64,000 nucleotides of DNA, taken from positions 1 through 64,000 of the forward strand of contig JBGAVG010000004.1 of assembly GCA_044228245.1 (NCBI GenBank), written 5' to 3'. Positions 8,857 through 17,630 of the stretch are shown one piece after another. A model generated the notes under the pieces. That model made no database searches. It saw nothing but the letters and a program-made list of their open reading frames with translations, and had not been told where the DNA came from. Source of the DNA: Methylotenera_A sp044228245 (GTDB lineage: Bacteria; Pseudomonadota; Gammaproteobacteria; Burkholderiales; Methylophilaceae). Made by a program: the position numbers and the translations under genes. Within the stretch, counting starts at the first letter, position 1, and every line of letters starts with the position of its first letter.

Positions 8857-9346
8857 TCAGTTTCTTTATATTCTGGTTTTGATGTGCCAGCGCTAATTTT
8901 ACAACACTCCCATGGTTTGGGATGACTAAATCAGGTGCAATTTCTGCCAGTGGCAGCAACACAAAGCCGCGTTCATGCATGCGCGGGTGTGGCAATGTGA
9001 GCTTTTCAGTATGTGTCACCATGTCGTCGTACAGCAGTAAATCGCAGTCCAGCACACGTGGCGCATTGGCAAACGGACGCTCGCGGCCGGCTGCATGCTC
9101 AATATTGAGCAGCGCATCAAGCAGATCGTCTGGAGAAAGCTGCGTACTGATTTCAGCCACTGCGTTAATAAAATCCGGCTGGTTCGCATAGCCTACCGGG
9201 GCGCTTTGATACAGGCTGGATTGCTTTACCAACCTGGTTTCAGGTAAATTTCCAATGGCCAGGAAGGCCCGTTTTACTTGGCTCGCAGGGCCATTCAAAT
9301 TGCTGCCCAGCGCAACAAAAGCGCGGTTAGTTGGTGTCTTGGGCAT
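8843..9346 (-). CDS. folK: 6-hydroxymethyl-7,8-dihydropterin pyrophosphokinase FolK
   Basis: 167 residues. Activates hydroxymethyl-dihydropterin with ATP in folate synthesis. Seen: AFVALGSNLNGP at the N-terminus, the QPDFINAVAEISTQL segment, RPFANAPRVLDCDLLLYDD with the two magnesium-binding aspartates, and LPHPRMHERGFVLLPLAEIAP. Both ends overlap neighbours: 20 bases with pcnB upstream and 14 with the kinase gene downstream. The pcnB-folK pairing is widespread in proteobacteria. Confidence 0.97.
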   Translation of the reverse strand: MPKTPTNRAFVALGSNLNGPASQVKRAFLAIGNLPETRLVKQSSLYQSAPVGYANQPDFINAVAEISTQLSPDDLLDALLNIEHAAGRERPFANAPRVLDCDLLLYDDMVTHTEKLTLPHPRMHERGFVLLPLAEIAPDLVIPNHGSVVKLALAHQNQNIKKLNEHI

Positions 9347-10709
9347 CCGCTGCAGGCTCTACATGAGTGGTATGTTTTTTACGTTTGCGGCGCCGCTTTT
9401 TAGGCATGGTGTCCGGCAGCAGCATGGCGGCGCGTGCTTCGCTTGTGGCATCTGCAAACTGCGTCCACCATTCTCCCAACTCCATCGGCAGTTCGCCGGA
9501 TTCACAGCGCAGTAATAAAAAGTCGTAGCCGGCACGGTAGCGTGGATGCGTAAGCAAGCCGAATGGCCGCTTACCGGCACGCTGTTCGAAGCGCGGCTGC
9601 ATGCCCCAGATCTCTTTCATGGTGGCGGTAAAGCGGTTATGAATCGCCAGTTTTTCAGCTTGGGTCGCAATCACCTCGTTCATTGCCATGTGCAGGGCCG
9701 GGATGAAATTGTGCCCTTGTGATTTATATTGCTCCCATGCCTTTAACACCTCGTGCCAAAGCAGGGTGGCAAACAAAAAGCTGGGGTTGGACGACCTGCC
9801 GGCAAGAATGCGATCATCGGTATTTTTCAGCGCCAGCATCACGAAGCGTTCGCCGAGCGGCTGCTCCAGCACCACATCCAGCAAGGGCAGCAGGCCATGG
9901 TGCAAATGCTGTTCGCGCAGCGCGTTGATGCTTTCTACCGCATGGCCGGATAAAAACAATTTCAGCATCTCATCAAACAGGCGGCTGGGCGGAACATCCT
10001 GCAGCAAGTCGGCCAGTTTTTGGATAGGCGCCTGCGTTTTGGCTTCAAGCTTCAAGCCTAACTTGGCAGATAATCTTACCGCGCGCAGCATGCGCACCGG
10101 GTCTTCCTGGTAGCGTGTGACAGGGTCGCCAATCATGCGCAACAGATTGGCTCTGATATCAGCTACCCCATTGTGAAAATCCAGCACTTCTTCGCGCGCG
10201 GGGTTGTAATACAAGGCGTTGGCGGTAAAGTCGCGCCGTACGGCGTCTTCTTCCAAGCTGCCAAAAATGTTGTCACGCAGGATGCGGCCGCTGTCAGCGG
10301 TTTGCCCATCACCTTCGGCCTGATGGTGGCCGCGAAAGGTTGAAACCTCGATCGTTTCGTTACCCCACAAGACATGCACCAGGCGGAAGCGTCGGCCGAT
10401 AATGCGTGAACGGCGGAAGATGCGATTGACTTCCTCCGGGGTGGCATTGGTGGCGATGTCGAAATCTTTTGGCTTAACATTCATCAGCAAATCTCGCACC
10501 GCGCCGCCGACAATCAACGCCTCAAAGCCCGCTTTCTGCAAACCTTCGCAGGTTTTCAGCGCTGCCTGGCTGATCAGGTTTTTGTTGATTTTGTGGATTT
10601 TGGCGGGGATGCGTTTAGCAGTGTCGATTTGAGCGCTATCGGCCCGGTTAATCGCTATTTCAGCTTTAGACTTTTTGTTAAAAACTTTTTGCAGGAATCT
10701 TTTTATCAT
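9327..10709 (-). CDS. pcnB: Poly(A) polymerase I PcnB
   Basis: 460 residues. Adds poly(A) tails to RNA 3' ends and so promotes decay. The nucleotidyltransferase head is clear: ALIVGGAVRDLLMNVKPKDFDIATNATPEEV with the two catalytic aspartates in DFD, then RRDFTANALYYNP and EDPVRMLRAVRLSAKLG. The C-terminus is a basic tail (PKKRRRKRKKHT), a feature of PcnB rather than CCA-adding enzyme. The adenosyltransferase gene upstream ends six bases before the start, and folK begins inside its last codons. Confidence 0.95.
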   Translation of the reverse strand: MIKRFLQKVFNKKSKAEIAINRADSAQIDTAKRIPAKIHKINKNLISQAALKTCEGLQKAGFEALIVGGAVRDLLMNVKPKDFDIATNATPEEVNRIFRRSRIIGRRFRLVHVLWGNETIEVSTFRGHHQAEGDGQTADSGRILRDNIFGSLEEDAVRRDFTANALYYNPAREEVLDFHNGVADIRANLLRMIGDPVTRYQEDPVRMLRAVRLSAKLGLKLEAKTQAPIQKLADLLQDVPPSRLFDEMLKLFLSGHAVESINALREQHLHHGLLPLLDVVLEQPLGERFVMLALKNTDDRILAGRSSNPSFLFATLLWHEVLKAWEQYKSQGHNFIPALHMAMNEVIATQAEKLAIHNRFTATMKEIWGMQPRFEQRAGKRPFGLLTHPRYRAGYDFLLLRCESGELPMELGEWWTQFADATSEARAAMLLPDTMPKKRRRKRKKHTTHVEPAADAQDTN

Positions 10710-10715
10710 ACGTTT

Positions 10716-11273
10716 TTAATGATTGGCTTTATGCGTATTCTGCCACAATACGTCGGGCAACCCCGCTTCTTTGTTAAGAATGCGGCACAGTACAAATAAT
10801 AAATCAGAAAGCCGGTTGATGTACTGTAAAGAAATTTCAGTCATCTTTTCTTGGTTATTGAGCGTGGTCATCTGCCGCTCGGCACGTCTGCACACGGTTC
10901 TGGCCAAATGGCAATAAGCCGCAGCGCGGCTGCCGCCCGGCAGAATAAACTCTTTCAATGGCGTGAGCGTATCGTTCCACGCGTCTAATTGTGTTTCTAA
11001 AGCCGTTACGCGCTCGGCTTTAATCATGGCGTGGCCAGGCATGCAAATCTCGCCGCCTATATCGAATAAATCGTGCTGTATGCGCGTTAAACAATCTTGG
11101 ATTTTGGGTGACATTGGCTCGGTGAGCATCAGGCCGATAATCGAGTTGAGCTCGTCCACATCACCCATCGCCGCGATGCGCAGACTATCCTTAGCCACGC
11201 GCGTTCCATCGCCCAAACCGGTGGTGCCGGCATCGCCGGTACGCGTGTAAATTTTGCTCAGTCTGTTTGCCAT
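10716..11273 (-). CDS. Corrinoid adenosyltransferase (PduO/CobO type)
   Basis: 185 residues. Transfers the adenosyl group of ATP to cob(I)alamin. The family opening KIYTRTGDAGTTGLGDGTRVAKDS carries the ATP site, DVDELNSIIGL the following helix, and FILPGGSRAAAYCHLARTVCRRAER with YINRLSDLLFVLCR the C-terminal signature of PduO-type enzymes (PF01923). It is the first gene of the tightly packed minus-strand run toward panC and is divergent from murI. A role in B12 cofactor use is from the family. Confidence 0.94.
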   Translation of the reverse strand: MANRLSKIYTRTGDAGTTGLGDGTRVAKDSLRIAAMGDVDELNSIIGLMLTEPMSPKIQDCLTRIQHDLFDIGGEICMPGHAMIKAERVTALETQLDAWNDTLTPLKEFILPGGSRAAAYCHLARTVCRRAERQMTTLNNQEKMTEISLQYINRLSDLLFVLCRILNKEAGLPDVLWQNTHKANH

Positions 11274-11284
11274 TCAAAATCCTA

Positions 11285-11290
11285 TATAAT
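11285..11290 (+). promoter_or_regulatory. Candidate -10 box of murI promoter
   Basis: A perfect TATAAT in the 49-base gap between the divergent adenosyltransferase and murI genes. No convincing -35 hexamer is at 16-18 bases upstream, so this is tentative. Confidence 0.35.
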
Positions 11291-11322
11291 TCGCTCATTA
11301 TAAATCATTCAAACCTGTTTCG

Positions 11323-12123
11323 ATGCCAACTCTACCATTATCAAGCCAACCTATCGGCGTCATGGATTCCGGCGTAGGCGGCATTTCAGTGCTGAAACAT
11401 ATTCATGCCTTGTTGCCGCATGAAAACCTGCTTTACGTGGCAGATAGCAAATACGCCCCATACGGCAACAAAACACCGACAGAAATCACAGCGCGCTGTT
11501 TCGCGGTTGCCGATTTTTTAATTGCACAAAACGTAAAAGCCTTGGTCGTGGCCTGCAATACAGCTACAGCGGCGGCCATCGACGCCATGCGTGAGAAATA
11601 CCCGCTGCCCATTATTGGTATGGAACCGGCGGTAAAGCCGGCGGCGGAAGCCAGCAAGAATGGCGTGGTTGGTGTGCTGGCCACGGTGGGCACACTCAAA
11701 AGCGCGCAGTTTGCCGCGCTGCTGGAAAGTTACGGCCGTAATGTCAAAGTCGTCACGCAAGCCTGCGTGGGCTTGGTGGAATGCGTTGAACGTGGCGAGC
11801 TGGATACGCCAGAAACAAAAGCCTTAATCCGCCAATACACCGTACCCTTGTTGGCTGAGGGCGCAGATACCCTTGTGCTTGGTTGTACGCATTATCCGTT
11901 TGTAAAAGGTGCGATTCGTGAAATTGTCGGCGACAAAATCAGCTTGATTGATACCGGCGCGGCGGTGGCGAAGCAGTTAAAGCGCCAGCTGGAAGAAAAT
12001 GGTTTTCTATCAGCCAGCAATCAACCTGCTAAGGTGCAATTTTGGACCAATAGCGAAGCGGATAACGCTGAGCAGGTGATTGAAGCGTTGTGGGGTGAAA
12101 GCGCGGAAGTGAAAAACCTGTAG
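11323..12123 (+). CDS. murI: Glutamate racemase MurI
   Basis: 266 residues. Makes D-glutamate for peptidoglycan. Both catalytic cysteines are present: Cys78 in VVACNTATA and Cys188 in LGCTHYPF; the substrate-binding DSGVGG (residues 15-20) and YGNK are also seen. It is a lone plus-strand gene between two minus-strand genes and is followed by a GC-rich hairpin. Confidence 0.97.
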   Translation: MPTLPLSSQPIGVMDSGVGGISVLKHIHALLPHENLLYVADSKYAPYGNKTPTEITARCFAVADFLIAQNVKALVVACNTATAAAIDAMREKYPLPIIGMEPAVKPAAEASKNGVVGVLATVGTLKSAQFAALLESYGRNVKVVTQACVGLVECVERGELDTPETKALIRQYTVPLLAEGADTLVLGCTHYPFVKGAIREIVGDKISLIDTGAAVAKQLKRQLEENGFLSASNQPAKVQFWTNSEADNAEQVIEALWGESAEVKNL

Positions 12124-12144
12124 GCATATTAACTTAACGCAATA

Positions 12145-12164
12145 CGCCCTGCGAGGGCAGGGCG
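12145..12164. terminator. Weak hairpin between murI and the TauE/SafE gene
   Basis: An 8-bp stem CGCCCTGC with its complement and a 4-base loop, 21 bases past the murI stop. There is no clear T-run after it on either strand, so it may be a weak terminator or only an RNA end-stabilising hairpin. Confidence 0.4.
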
Positions 12165-12180
12165 ATGGATATCCCCAGAC

Positions 12181-13152
12181 TTAAAATGATTTATATAAAT
12201 TTAATATGCTAATCATTGATATTAACGTGCCAACAAGTATCAACAACGTACGCGCATGTAATCTCTTGCATACATAAGCGGCAAATGGCGCAGCAAATAA
12301 ACCACCCAATACCAATCCTGCAACAATTGGCCAGGGCCCTTCGTCAACTAGCACAGAAAAAGCGATGGCGCTGGCAAAAGTTAGAAAAAACTCAGCAAAA
12401 TTCACAGTGCCTATCGTGATTCTGGGGTTGTGCCCAGAACCTACTAATGTGGTGGTAACCACCGGTCCCCAGCCACCGCCGCCTACGGAGTCAACGAAAC
12501 CTCCAAATAAAGCTAATTTAGCAACATGTTTAGGTTCATGTTTTGCGGAATTTATTTTACGAAAAACCTTGCTGATGATATAAATGCCCATAATCAGCAA
12601 GTAGATGGAAATGTAGGGCTTTAGTATTTTTCCATCGATACTGGATAATAAAAATGCGCCTAAAACAGCACCAAGAATGCCCGGAATCAGTAATCTTAAA
12701 AACAATGACTTATTCACATTGCCTAGTTTTACATGAGAAACTCCTGAAACCCCTGTTGTAAACACCTCGGCAATATGCACGCTGGCACTGGCTACTGCGG
12801 GACTAACGCCTGTAGCCAATAGAAAGCTGGTCGAGGTTATGCCATATGCCATTCCCAAAGCGCCGTCAATAATTTGCGCAATCAGGCCGACAGCAACCGC
12901 GCTCCAAAACACCTTGGACTGAAGCGTTTCTGTAATGATTTGCTCCCCGCCGGCAATCCCATTTTTTGTGAGAAAACTTGAGATCAGGTAGCCCGCAGCA
13001 GCAATGAGCAGAAAGACAGCAAGCCACATTGCCATCGTTAAAATCGGATGTTTGCCGGGGTGTAAAGCAGCCTGCTCAATAGGCGGAATACCAAGTTCCC
13101 GGTGTTCGGCATTGATGGGATTGTTGGTTAAATCCGGGTCGCGAAATTTCAT
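12181..13152 (-). CDS. TauE/SafE family sulfite/organosulfonate-type permease
   Basis: 323 residues with about eight hydrophobic segments. The two half-repeats of the TauE/SafE family are visible: GLIAQIIDGALGMAYGITSTSFLLATGVSPAVASASVHIAEV and LALFGGFVDSVGGGGWGPVVTTTLVGSGHNPRITIGTVNFAEF (only partly quoted from the family). Members export sulfite or sulfonates, or import sulfur compounds; the substrate is not predictable here. The start is set at the ATG at 13152, preceded by AGGAG at good spacing; the frame extends nine codons further. An N-terminal cytoplasmic extension of about 40 residues precedes the first membrane segment. About 200 bases of AT-rich DNA upstream hold no gene. Confidence 0.88.
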   Translation of the reverse strand: MKFRDPDLTNNPINAEHRELGIPPIEQAALHPGKHPILTMAMWLAVFLLIAAAGYLISSFLTKNGIAGGEQIITETLQSKVFWSAVAVGLIAQIIDGALGMAYGITSTSFLLATGVSPAVASASVHIAEVFTTGVSGVSHVKLGNVNKSLFLRLLIPGILGAVLGAFLLSSIDGKILKPYISIYLLIMGIYIISKVFRKINSAKHEPKHVAKLALFGGFVDSVGGGGWGPVVTTTLVGSGHNPRITIGTVNFAEFFLTFASAIAFSVLVDEGPWPIVAGLVLGGLFAAPFAAYVCKRLHARTLLILVGTLISMISILNLYKSF

Positions 13153-13359
13153 AAGATTGCTCCTAAAGGATGGAGGCAAACAATATACACATTCTTTTAT
13201 TTAACTAAAAATAATATATAAGAATATTAATATAATTAATTAATATAAATAAAGTGAGCGGTGTTCTAAATTGGGAGAATGAGATCAGGTTTAAAAAACC
13301 TTAAGTAGTCATTGGGAATTATTGATGCTTTACGTGCTTTCCAGCTTTAAGTTGCTTAT

Positions 13360-14988
13360 TTAACCGGTCACCAGCAGTAATATCCAATCAATATCGTCAT
13401 CACTATTTTTGCCTGGAGGGGTGAACTCAAGCTTGCCCTTATTGATAAACATTTTATTTGAAATGGATTTTTTTAACCCGCTTGCCGGGTCAAGCCAGCT
13501 TGCATAGACCGGTGCGCAAAATGATGCCATGTTTACTGAGATTGGTTTTAGGGTGAGCAAGTAATACAGTGCAGTGCTGCCATCTGGTGCAGCAGCTGCA
13601 GCCACGGCTGTTTTTGGGGGGCTAATTAAGCTCATCAAAGTGGCAAACCTGTTTTTTGGTTTGCAAATTCCATGTAAATTATACCAAGGTAAACTCAGTA
13701 AAAATCGTTTTGCAGCTGCCAACTGGCTTGATCCACGGAGATGCATGGCCTCATTCCATGGCAGATTGCCCCAATCGTTGCCGCCAGGGGATTTCCCGAA
13801 TGGCTGGCCTGGCTGGTTTGCTTGCCATACGCCGTTTGCGCCGTAAGTGTGACCTGCACAGCCGCTGTTTAACAGGTGCGCCCAAAAAGCCTGTCTGGCA
13901 TCGCGGGTGGTGACTGGGGGCGCGATGCCAAGCGCTTCGTAGCGGGATTCTGCGCTAATGACTGGCATGGCAGGCCGAGCTTGCCAGCCTTCGGCCGCTC
14001 TTTTGGCATGGTGCTCAGTTGGCTGGTGATGTCCTGTTTGCTGCATTTCAAAATCCAGCAAATATGGATCAGTCACAGATTCGCGCGCGCTGAGTTGCGG
14101 GTGCGTCGTAATCAGGCGCTGAAAGCCGTCAATTTGCTTGATATAGCGGATCACTTCTGTCCATTGCTGTTTTAGTTGCTCTTGTTCTTGCTGTTTGTTG
14201 CAGGATAGGTACCATGGCATGGTTTGCTCGCCCGCGGCTGTCCACACAACCGGGAGCGCGCCCCAACGGGCGACCAGATAGCGCCAATGCTGCTTCATTT
14301 TTTCGGCGCCAAGCCAGGGCAGGTGGAACCCCCATCCACCAAGGATGCACGGCATGACGCCTTGTTCTACCAAATGCATGATACGGTGGTCTGCTGCATC
14401 AAAAAATTGCGGCCTGATGCTTGTGTAGTCTTGCTCCCATGGGAAGCCTTCCTCATTAGCGCCGCGTTCGTCAAAAGCCGCCATGTCTGGATATAACCCG
14501 GCGACAAGCTGTACCACATTAAACCCCTTGCTTTTGCGGTCATCTGTGAGTTGCTTAAATTGCTCCGGCCAAACCAGGCGTTTCGTCAGCCCCATCCACC
14601 AGGTATCGCCTAGCCAAAAAAAAGGCGTGCCATCCGCATACGCAAAGTGCCGTTTGTCCTCGGCCACCCGGATGGGCCCGTGGCTTAGTAATGGGTTATC
14701 GCCACAATAGGCAGTGATGCTTATTTGTCCATTAATGCCATGCAAGCTTTCATTCTGTTGGTCGCTGCACTCGGTCACAAAGTGATGAACGCCTAGCGTT
14801 GCAGAGGAATAACGAATGCGCCAGGTATTGCTGCCAGCCCAGAATGCGGGAATACGGCGTAACTTACCTGTAGGCTCGGTAAATACAGCATCTAAAGTAA
14901 TTTCATTAAACGGGTCGTGATATGTCGTTGCCGATTCGATGGTAATTTCGGTGAACTGATTCGACTTTGTGCTGCTGGTGAGGCTCAT
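13360..14988 (-). CDS. Apiosidase-like glycoside hydrolase (DUF5060 + DUF4038)
   Basis: About 542 residues. The first 90 form a beta-rich DUF5060-like domain (ITLDAVFTEPTGKLRRIPAFWAG...TWRIRYS). From about residue 120 the DUF4038 TIM-barrel begins with FAYADGTPFFWLGDTWWMG, then FNVVQLVAGLYPD, GVMPCILGGWG and LPVVWTAAGEQTMPW, whose glutamate is a candidate catalytic acid. The C-terminus resembles the DUF5605/collagen-binding-like end domain. No signal peptide is seen, so a cytoplasmic or unusual export route is likely. The frame also opens with TTG at 15009, overlapping the kinase gene upstream by four bases; the ATG at 14988 is preferred. Substrate unknown; an odd gene for a methylotroph. Confidence 0.75.
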   Translation of the reverse strand: MSLTSSTKSNQFTEITIESATTYHDPFNEITLDAVFTEPTGKLRRIPAFWAGSNTWRIRYSSATLGVHHFVTECSDQQNESLHGINGQISITAYCGDNPLLSHGPIRVAEDKRHFAYADGTPFFWLGDTWWMGLTKRLVWPEQFKQLTDDRKSKGFNVVQLVAGLYPDMAAFDERGANEEGFPWEQDYTSIRPQFFDAADHRIMHLVEQGVMPCILGGWGFHLPWLGAEKMKQHWRYLVARWGALPVVWTAAGEQTMPWYLSCNKQQEQEQLKQQWTEVIRYIKQIDGFQRLITTHPQLSARESVTDPYLLDFEMQQTGHHQPTEHHAKRAAEGWQARPAMPVISAESRYEALGIAPPVTTRDARQAFWAHLLNSGCAGHTYGANGVWQANQPGQPFGKSPGGNDWGNLPWNEAMHLRGSSQLAAAKRFLLSLPWYNLHGICKPKNRFATLMSLISPPKTAVAAAAAPDGSTALYYLLTLKPISVNMASFCAPVYASWLDPASGLKKSISNKMFINKGKLEFTPPGKNSDDDIDWILLLVTG

Positions 14989-15005
14989 CTGAATAGCACC
15001 CGCCC

Positions 15006-16367
15006 TCAAGCGTGCGTTTTACGAAACAGGCTTAATTGTTGCATGATTTCGCTCAATAGCGGCCGTTTGCCAATCTCATGCTGAGCGCATTCTGCCTGCA
15101 GCTGCCACAGCGCTGCGGTAGTGCCGTTTTTTGTATCACAATGCGCTAACAGCTCCTCCAGCAGGCAGGCAAATGCACGCGTCTCAAGGCGCTGCAGTAG
15201 CTGTGAATGCTTGATGTTATTTTCTGGTAAAAATGAAGCGCCGCCAAAGTCACTTAAAATACATTTGCCCTGGCCATTGCTCAGGATGTTATGTGCATAC
15301 AAATCGCCATGCGTGATGCCTTGCTTGTGCAAGTGCGCAACCACAGACGCTATGCTATGAGCAATATACAATACAGTGTCTAGCGTAAGCTGTATATTGG
15401 GCGCATACACGTCTCGGCTGCACGTTTCAAAGCTGGGCGGGTTGGCCAGCACGGTCAAATCGGCATCCATTAACGGCAACACCAGGCCGGCCGTGCCGTC
15501 CGGGTGTTTATCAATAACGCCTTCAAAGCCCAATAAATTAGGGTGCTGCCCTGCCAGCACGGTAGCATGTACTTCGCAGCGCGGTAAGCCATCACTGGTG
15601 ATGTCGGCTTTGAACATTTTTACCGCAACTGCTTTGCTTTCAGAATCTCCCGAAGTATTTTTAGTTTCCCACAAAGCTTGATAGATCAGGCCGGAAGCGC
15701 CTTCCCCCAGCAATTGTTGCAAATGCAGTGCGTGCCAGTCAATTTGGGGGATATTTCGTTTTGCGAGCAGACTGTTTTCGATCTGATTGCAAAACGGGTT
15801 GCCGGCATACGCCAGCCAGCTGAGTTTTGGTAAGCTGAATAGCCAGTCTGGAAGTGATTCCAGCTGGTTGGCAGAGATTCTAAGCAATTCCAGATTTTTA
15901 CAGTTTGCCAATGATTCTGGCAGCTTGCCAAGCTGGTTTCCGGCCAGCATGAGTTTTTGCATGTGTTTGCAATCGCCTACTGATGCAGGAAGCGTTTTGA
16001 TTGCATTATCTGTCAGAATAAGCCAGCGCAAGGCCTGGGTTGGGATTGCAGCCTCAGAAATGTGTTTGATTTGATTGGCTTTAAAGCCGATCATGCTTAA
16101 GTTCTGGCATTCACCCAGCACTTCTGGCACATGCGTAAACTGGTTGGATGAGCAGAAAAGGATGCGTAGCTTGTGTAACCGGTTCAGGTCATCCGGTAGT
16201 GATGAAAGCGCATTGCCCGAGAGATCTAGAATCTCTAATGTGTCGGCTAAATCAAAAATCTCTTCTGGGAAGTGATTTAATCCGCAAGAAAGTTTAAGTT
16301 GCCTGCTGCCTTGCAGCTTGCCAGCTTTAAGCAGGGATAAAGTATCATGCGACTGACTGGAATCCAC
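15006..16367 (-). CDS. Leucine-rich-repeat protein with a C-terminal protein kinase domain
   Basis: 453 residues. Residues 20-195 are about seven leucine-rich repeats (LEILDLSGNALSSLPDDL, LRWLILTDNAIKTLPASV). From residue 219 a eukaryotic-type kinase fold follows: Gly-rich loop LLGEGASGLIY (221-223), VAVK lysine 250, helix-C glutamate 265, catalytic loop HGDLYAHN with Asp355 and Asn360 (HGD in place of HRD), and DFG at 373-375. All phosphotransfer residues are present, so it could be active. Start is GTG; an in-frame stop lies just upstream and no ATG is available. It follows the zinc-finger gene by 18 bases and is followed by the glycosidase gene. Targets are unknown. Confidence 0.85.
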   Translation of the reverse strand: MDSSQSHDTLSLLKAGKLQGSRQLKLSCGLNHFPEEIFDLADTLEILDLSGNALSSLPDDLNRLHKLRILFCSSNQFTHVPEVLGECQNLSMIGFKANQIKHISEAAIPTQALRWLILTDNAIKTLPASVGDCKHMQKLMLAGNQLGKLPESLANCKNLELLRISANQLESLPDWLFSLPKLSWLAYAGNPFCNQIENSLLAKRNIPQIDWHALHLQQLLGEGASGLIYQALWETKNTSGDSESKAVAVKMFKADITSDGLPRCEVHATVLAGQHPNLLGFEGVIDKHPDGTAGLVLPLMDADLTVLANPPSFETCSRDVYAPNIQLTLDTVLYIAHSIASVVAHLHKQGITHGDLYAHNILSNGQGKCILSDFGGASFLPENNIKHSQLLQRLETRAFACLLEELLAHCDTKNGTTAALWQLQAECAQHEIGKRPLLSEIMQQLSLFRKTHA

Positions 16368-16385
16368 GGAATTTGAGGGTTGGAG

Positions 16386-16574
16386 CTAGTGGTGCGGAAC
16401 GTGCTCGCCAGCCTTAAGCCTGTACTTCGTCCCGCAGTAAGGGCAAGCGGCTTGCCCCGTTGCCGCAATGTCCAGAAACACGCGCGGATGCGAAGACCAC
16501 GCTGCGACTGCATCGGTGGGGCAGTGCAGCGGCAGGTCTTTTGCCGCGATTTCGATTTCTTTTATGTCTGCCAT
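16386..16574 (-). CDS. Zinc-finger domain protein (zf-CHCC, NDUFS6-like)
   Basis: 62 residues. Cys18, His29 and CPYC near residue 44 form a CHCC zinc site of the kind found in the complex I accessory subunit NDUFS6/NUMM and in small bacterial proteins. It lies 19 bases after ilvE on the same strand, an arrangement seen in many betaproteobacteria. Function in bacteria is not established. Confidence 0.85.
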   Translation of the reverse strand: MADIKEIEIAAKDLPLHCPTDAVAAWSSHPRVFLDIAATGQAACPYCGTKYRLKAGEHVPHH

Positions 16575-16593
16575 TGAGTATAAGCCTTAGCAA

Positions 16594-17526
16594 TTAAACC
16601 AGCGTCAGCCAATGTGCGTGCTTGGCTGATTTGCCTTTAACGACATCAAAATACAAACTCTGCAGTTTTTCGGTCATCTCGCCGCGGCTGCCCGTGCCGA
16701 TGGCGCGGTTATCCAACTCGCGAATCGGCGTCACTTCGGCCGCTGTGCCGGTAAAGAAGGCTTCATCCGCGCCATAGACTTCATCACGCGTGATGCGTTT
16801 TTCGATGACAGGAATACCCAATTCACCCGCTAACTGGACGATGGTGTCGCGCGTAATACCTTCCAGCGCGCTGGTTAAATCTGGTGTATAGAGCTTGCCG
16901 TTGCGGACGATAAAGATGTTCTCGCCCGAACCTTCGGCCACAAAGCCGTCCACATCCAGCAGCAGAGCTTCCTGGTAGCCGTCGTGAGCGGCTTCCTGAT
17001 GCGCGAGGATGGAGTTCATGTAGTTGCCGTTGGCTTTGGCCTTGCACATGGTGATGTTCACGTGATGGCGCGCGAACGATGATGTCTTAACGCGGATGCC
17101 TTTGGTGATGGCTTCCTCGCCCATGTAGGCGCCCCAGCTCCATGCTGCGCAAATCACATGTGTTGAAAGTGTTTTGGCGGCAATGCCCATGGCTTCCGCG
17201 CCGTAAAACGCCATCGGGCGGATATAGGCAGATTCCAGTTTGTTCTCACGCACCGCAGCACGTTGCGCTTCAGAAATTGTAGCTTTATCAAACGGCATTT
17301 TCATGCCCAGAATATGCGCACTGCGGAACAGGCGGTCGGTATGGTCTTGCAGACGGAAAATCGCTGTGCCTTTGTCGGTTTTATATGCGCGCACGCCTTC
17401 AAACACGCCCATGCCGTAATGTAAGGTGTGGGTGAGTACGTGGGTGGTGGCGTCGCGCCAGTTCACCATTTTGCCGTCGTACCAAATGACGCCGTCGCGA
17501 TCTGCCATAGAGCTAGGAATTGCCAT
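16594..17526 (-). CDS. ilvE: Branched-chain amino acid aminotransferase IlvE
   Basis: 310 residues. PLP-dependent fold-type IV transaminase, last step of leucine, isoleucine and valine synthesis. Seen: YDGKMVNWRDATTHVLTHTLHYGMGVFEGVRAY, the active-site lysine in NITMCKAKANGNYMNSILA, and EGSGENIFIVRNGKLYTPD plus FFTGTAAEVTPIRE. The start is placed at MAIPSSMADRDG (17526) because an AAAGG site sits suitably upstream; the frame runs six codons further. It heads an apparent operon ilvE, zinc-finger, LRR-kinase, glycosidase and is divergent from the SCO1-like gene. Confidence 0.96.
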   Translation of the reverse strand: MAIPSSMADRDGVIWYDGKMVNWRDATTHVLTHTLHYGMGVFEGVRAYKTDKGTAIFRLQDHTDRLFRSAHILGMKMPFDKATISEAQRAAVRENKLESAYIRPMAFYGAEAMGIAAKTLSTHVICAAWSWGAYMGEEAITKGIRVKTSSFARHHVNITMCKAKANGNYMNSILAHQEAAHDGYQEALLLDVDGFVAEGSGENIFIVRNGKLYTPDLTSALEGITRDTIVQLAGELGIPVIEKRITRDEVYGADEAFFTGTAAEVTPIRELDNRAIGTGSRGEMTEKLQSLYFDVVKGKSAKHAHWLTLV

Positions 17527-17592
17527 GTTGCTGCCTTTTAACAAAATTTTGTAAAAGCGATATTGTAAACCAAGCTGTGAATTTATTGCTTA

Positions 17593-17601
17593 TGTTAGAA
17601 T
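17593..17601 (+). promoter_or_regulatory. Candidate extended -10 box for the SCO1-like gene
   Basis: TGTTAGAAT (extended -10 form TGnTAnAAT) 29 bases upstream of the ATG, in the short divergent gap after ilvE. No good -35 is seen. Confidence 0.35.
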
Positions 17602-17630
17602 CAAATGCTGATTAATTAGGGTGCTTTACC

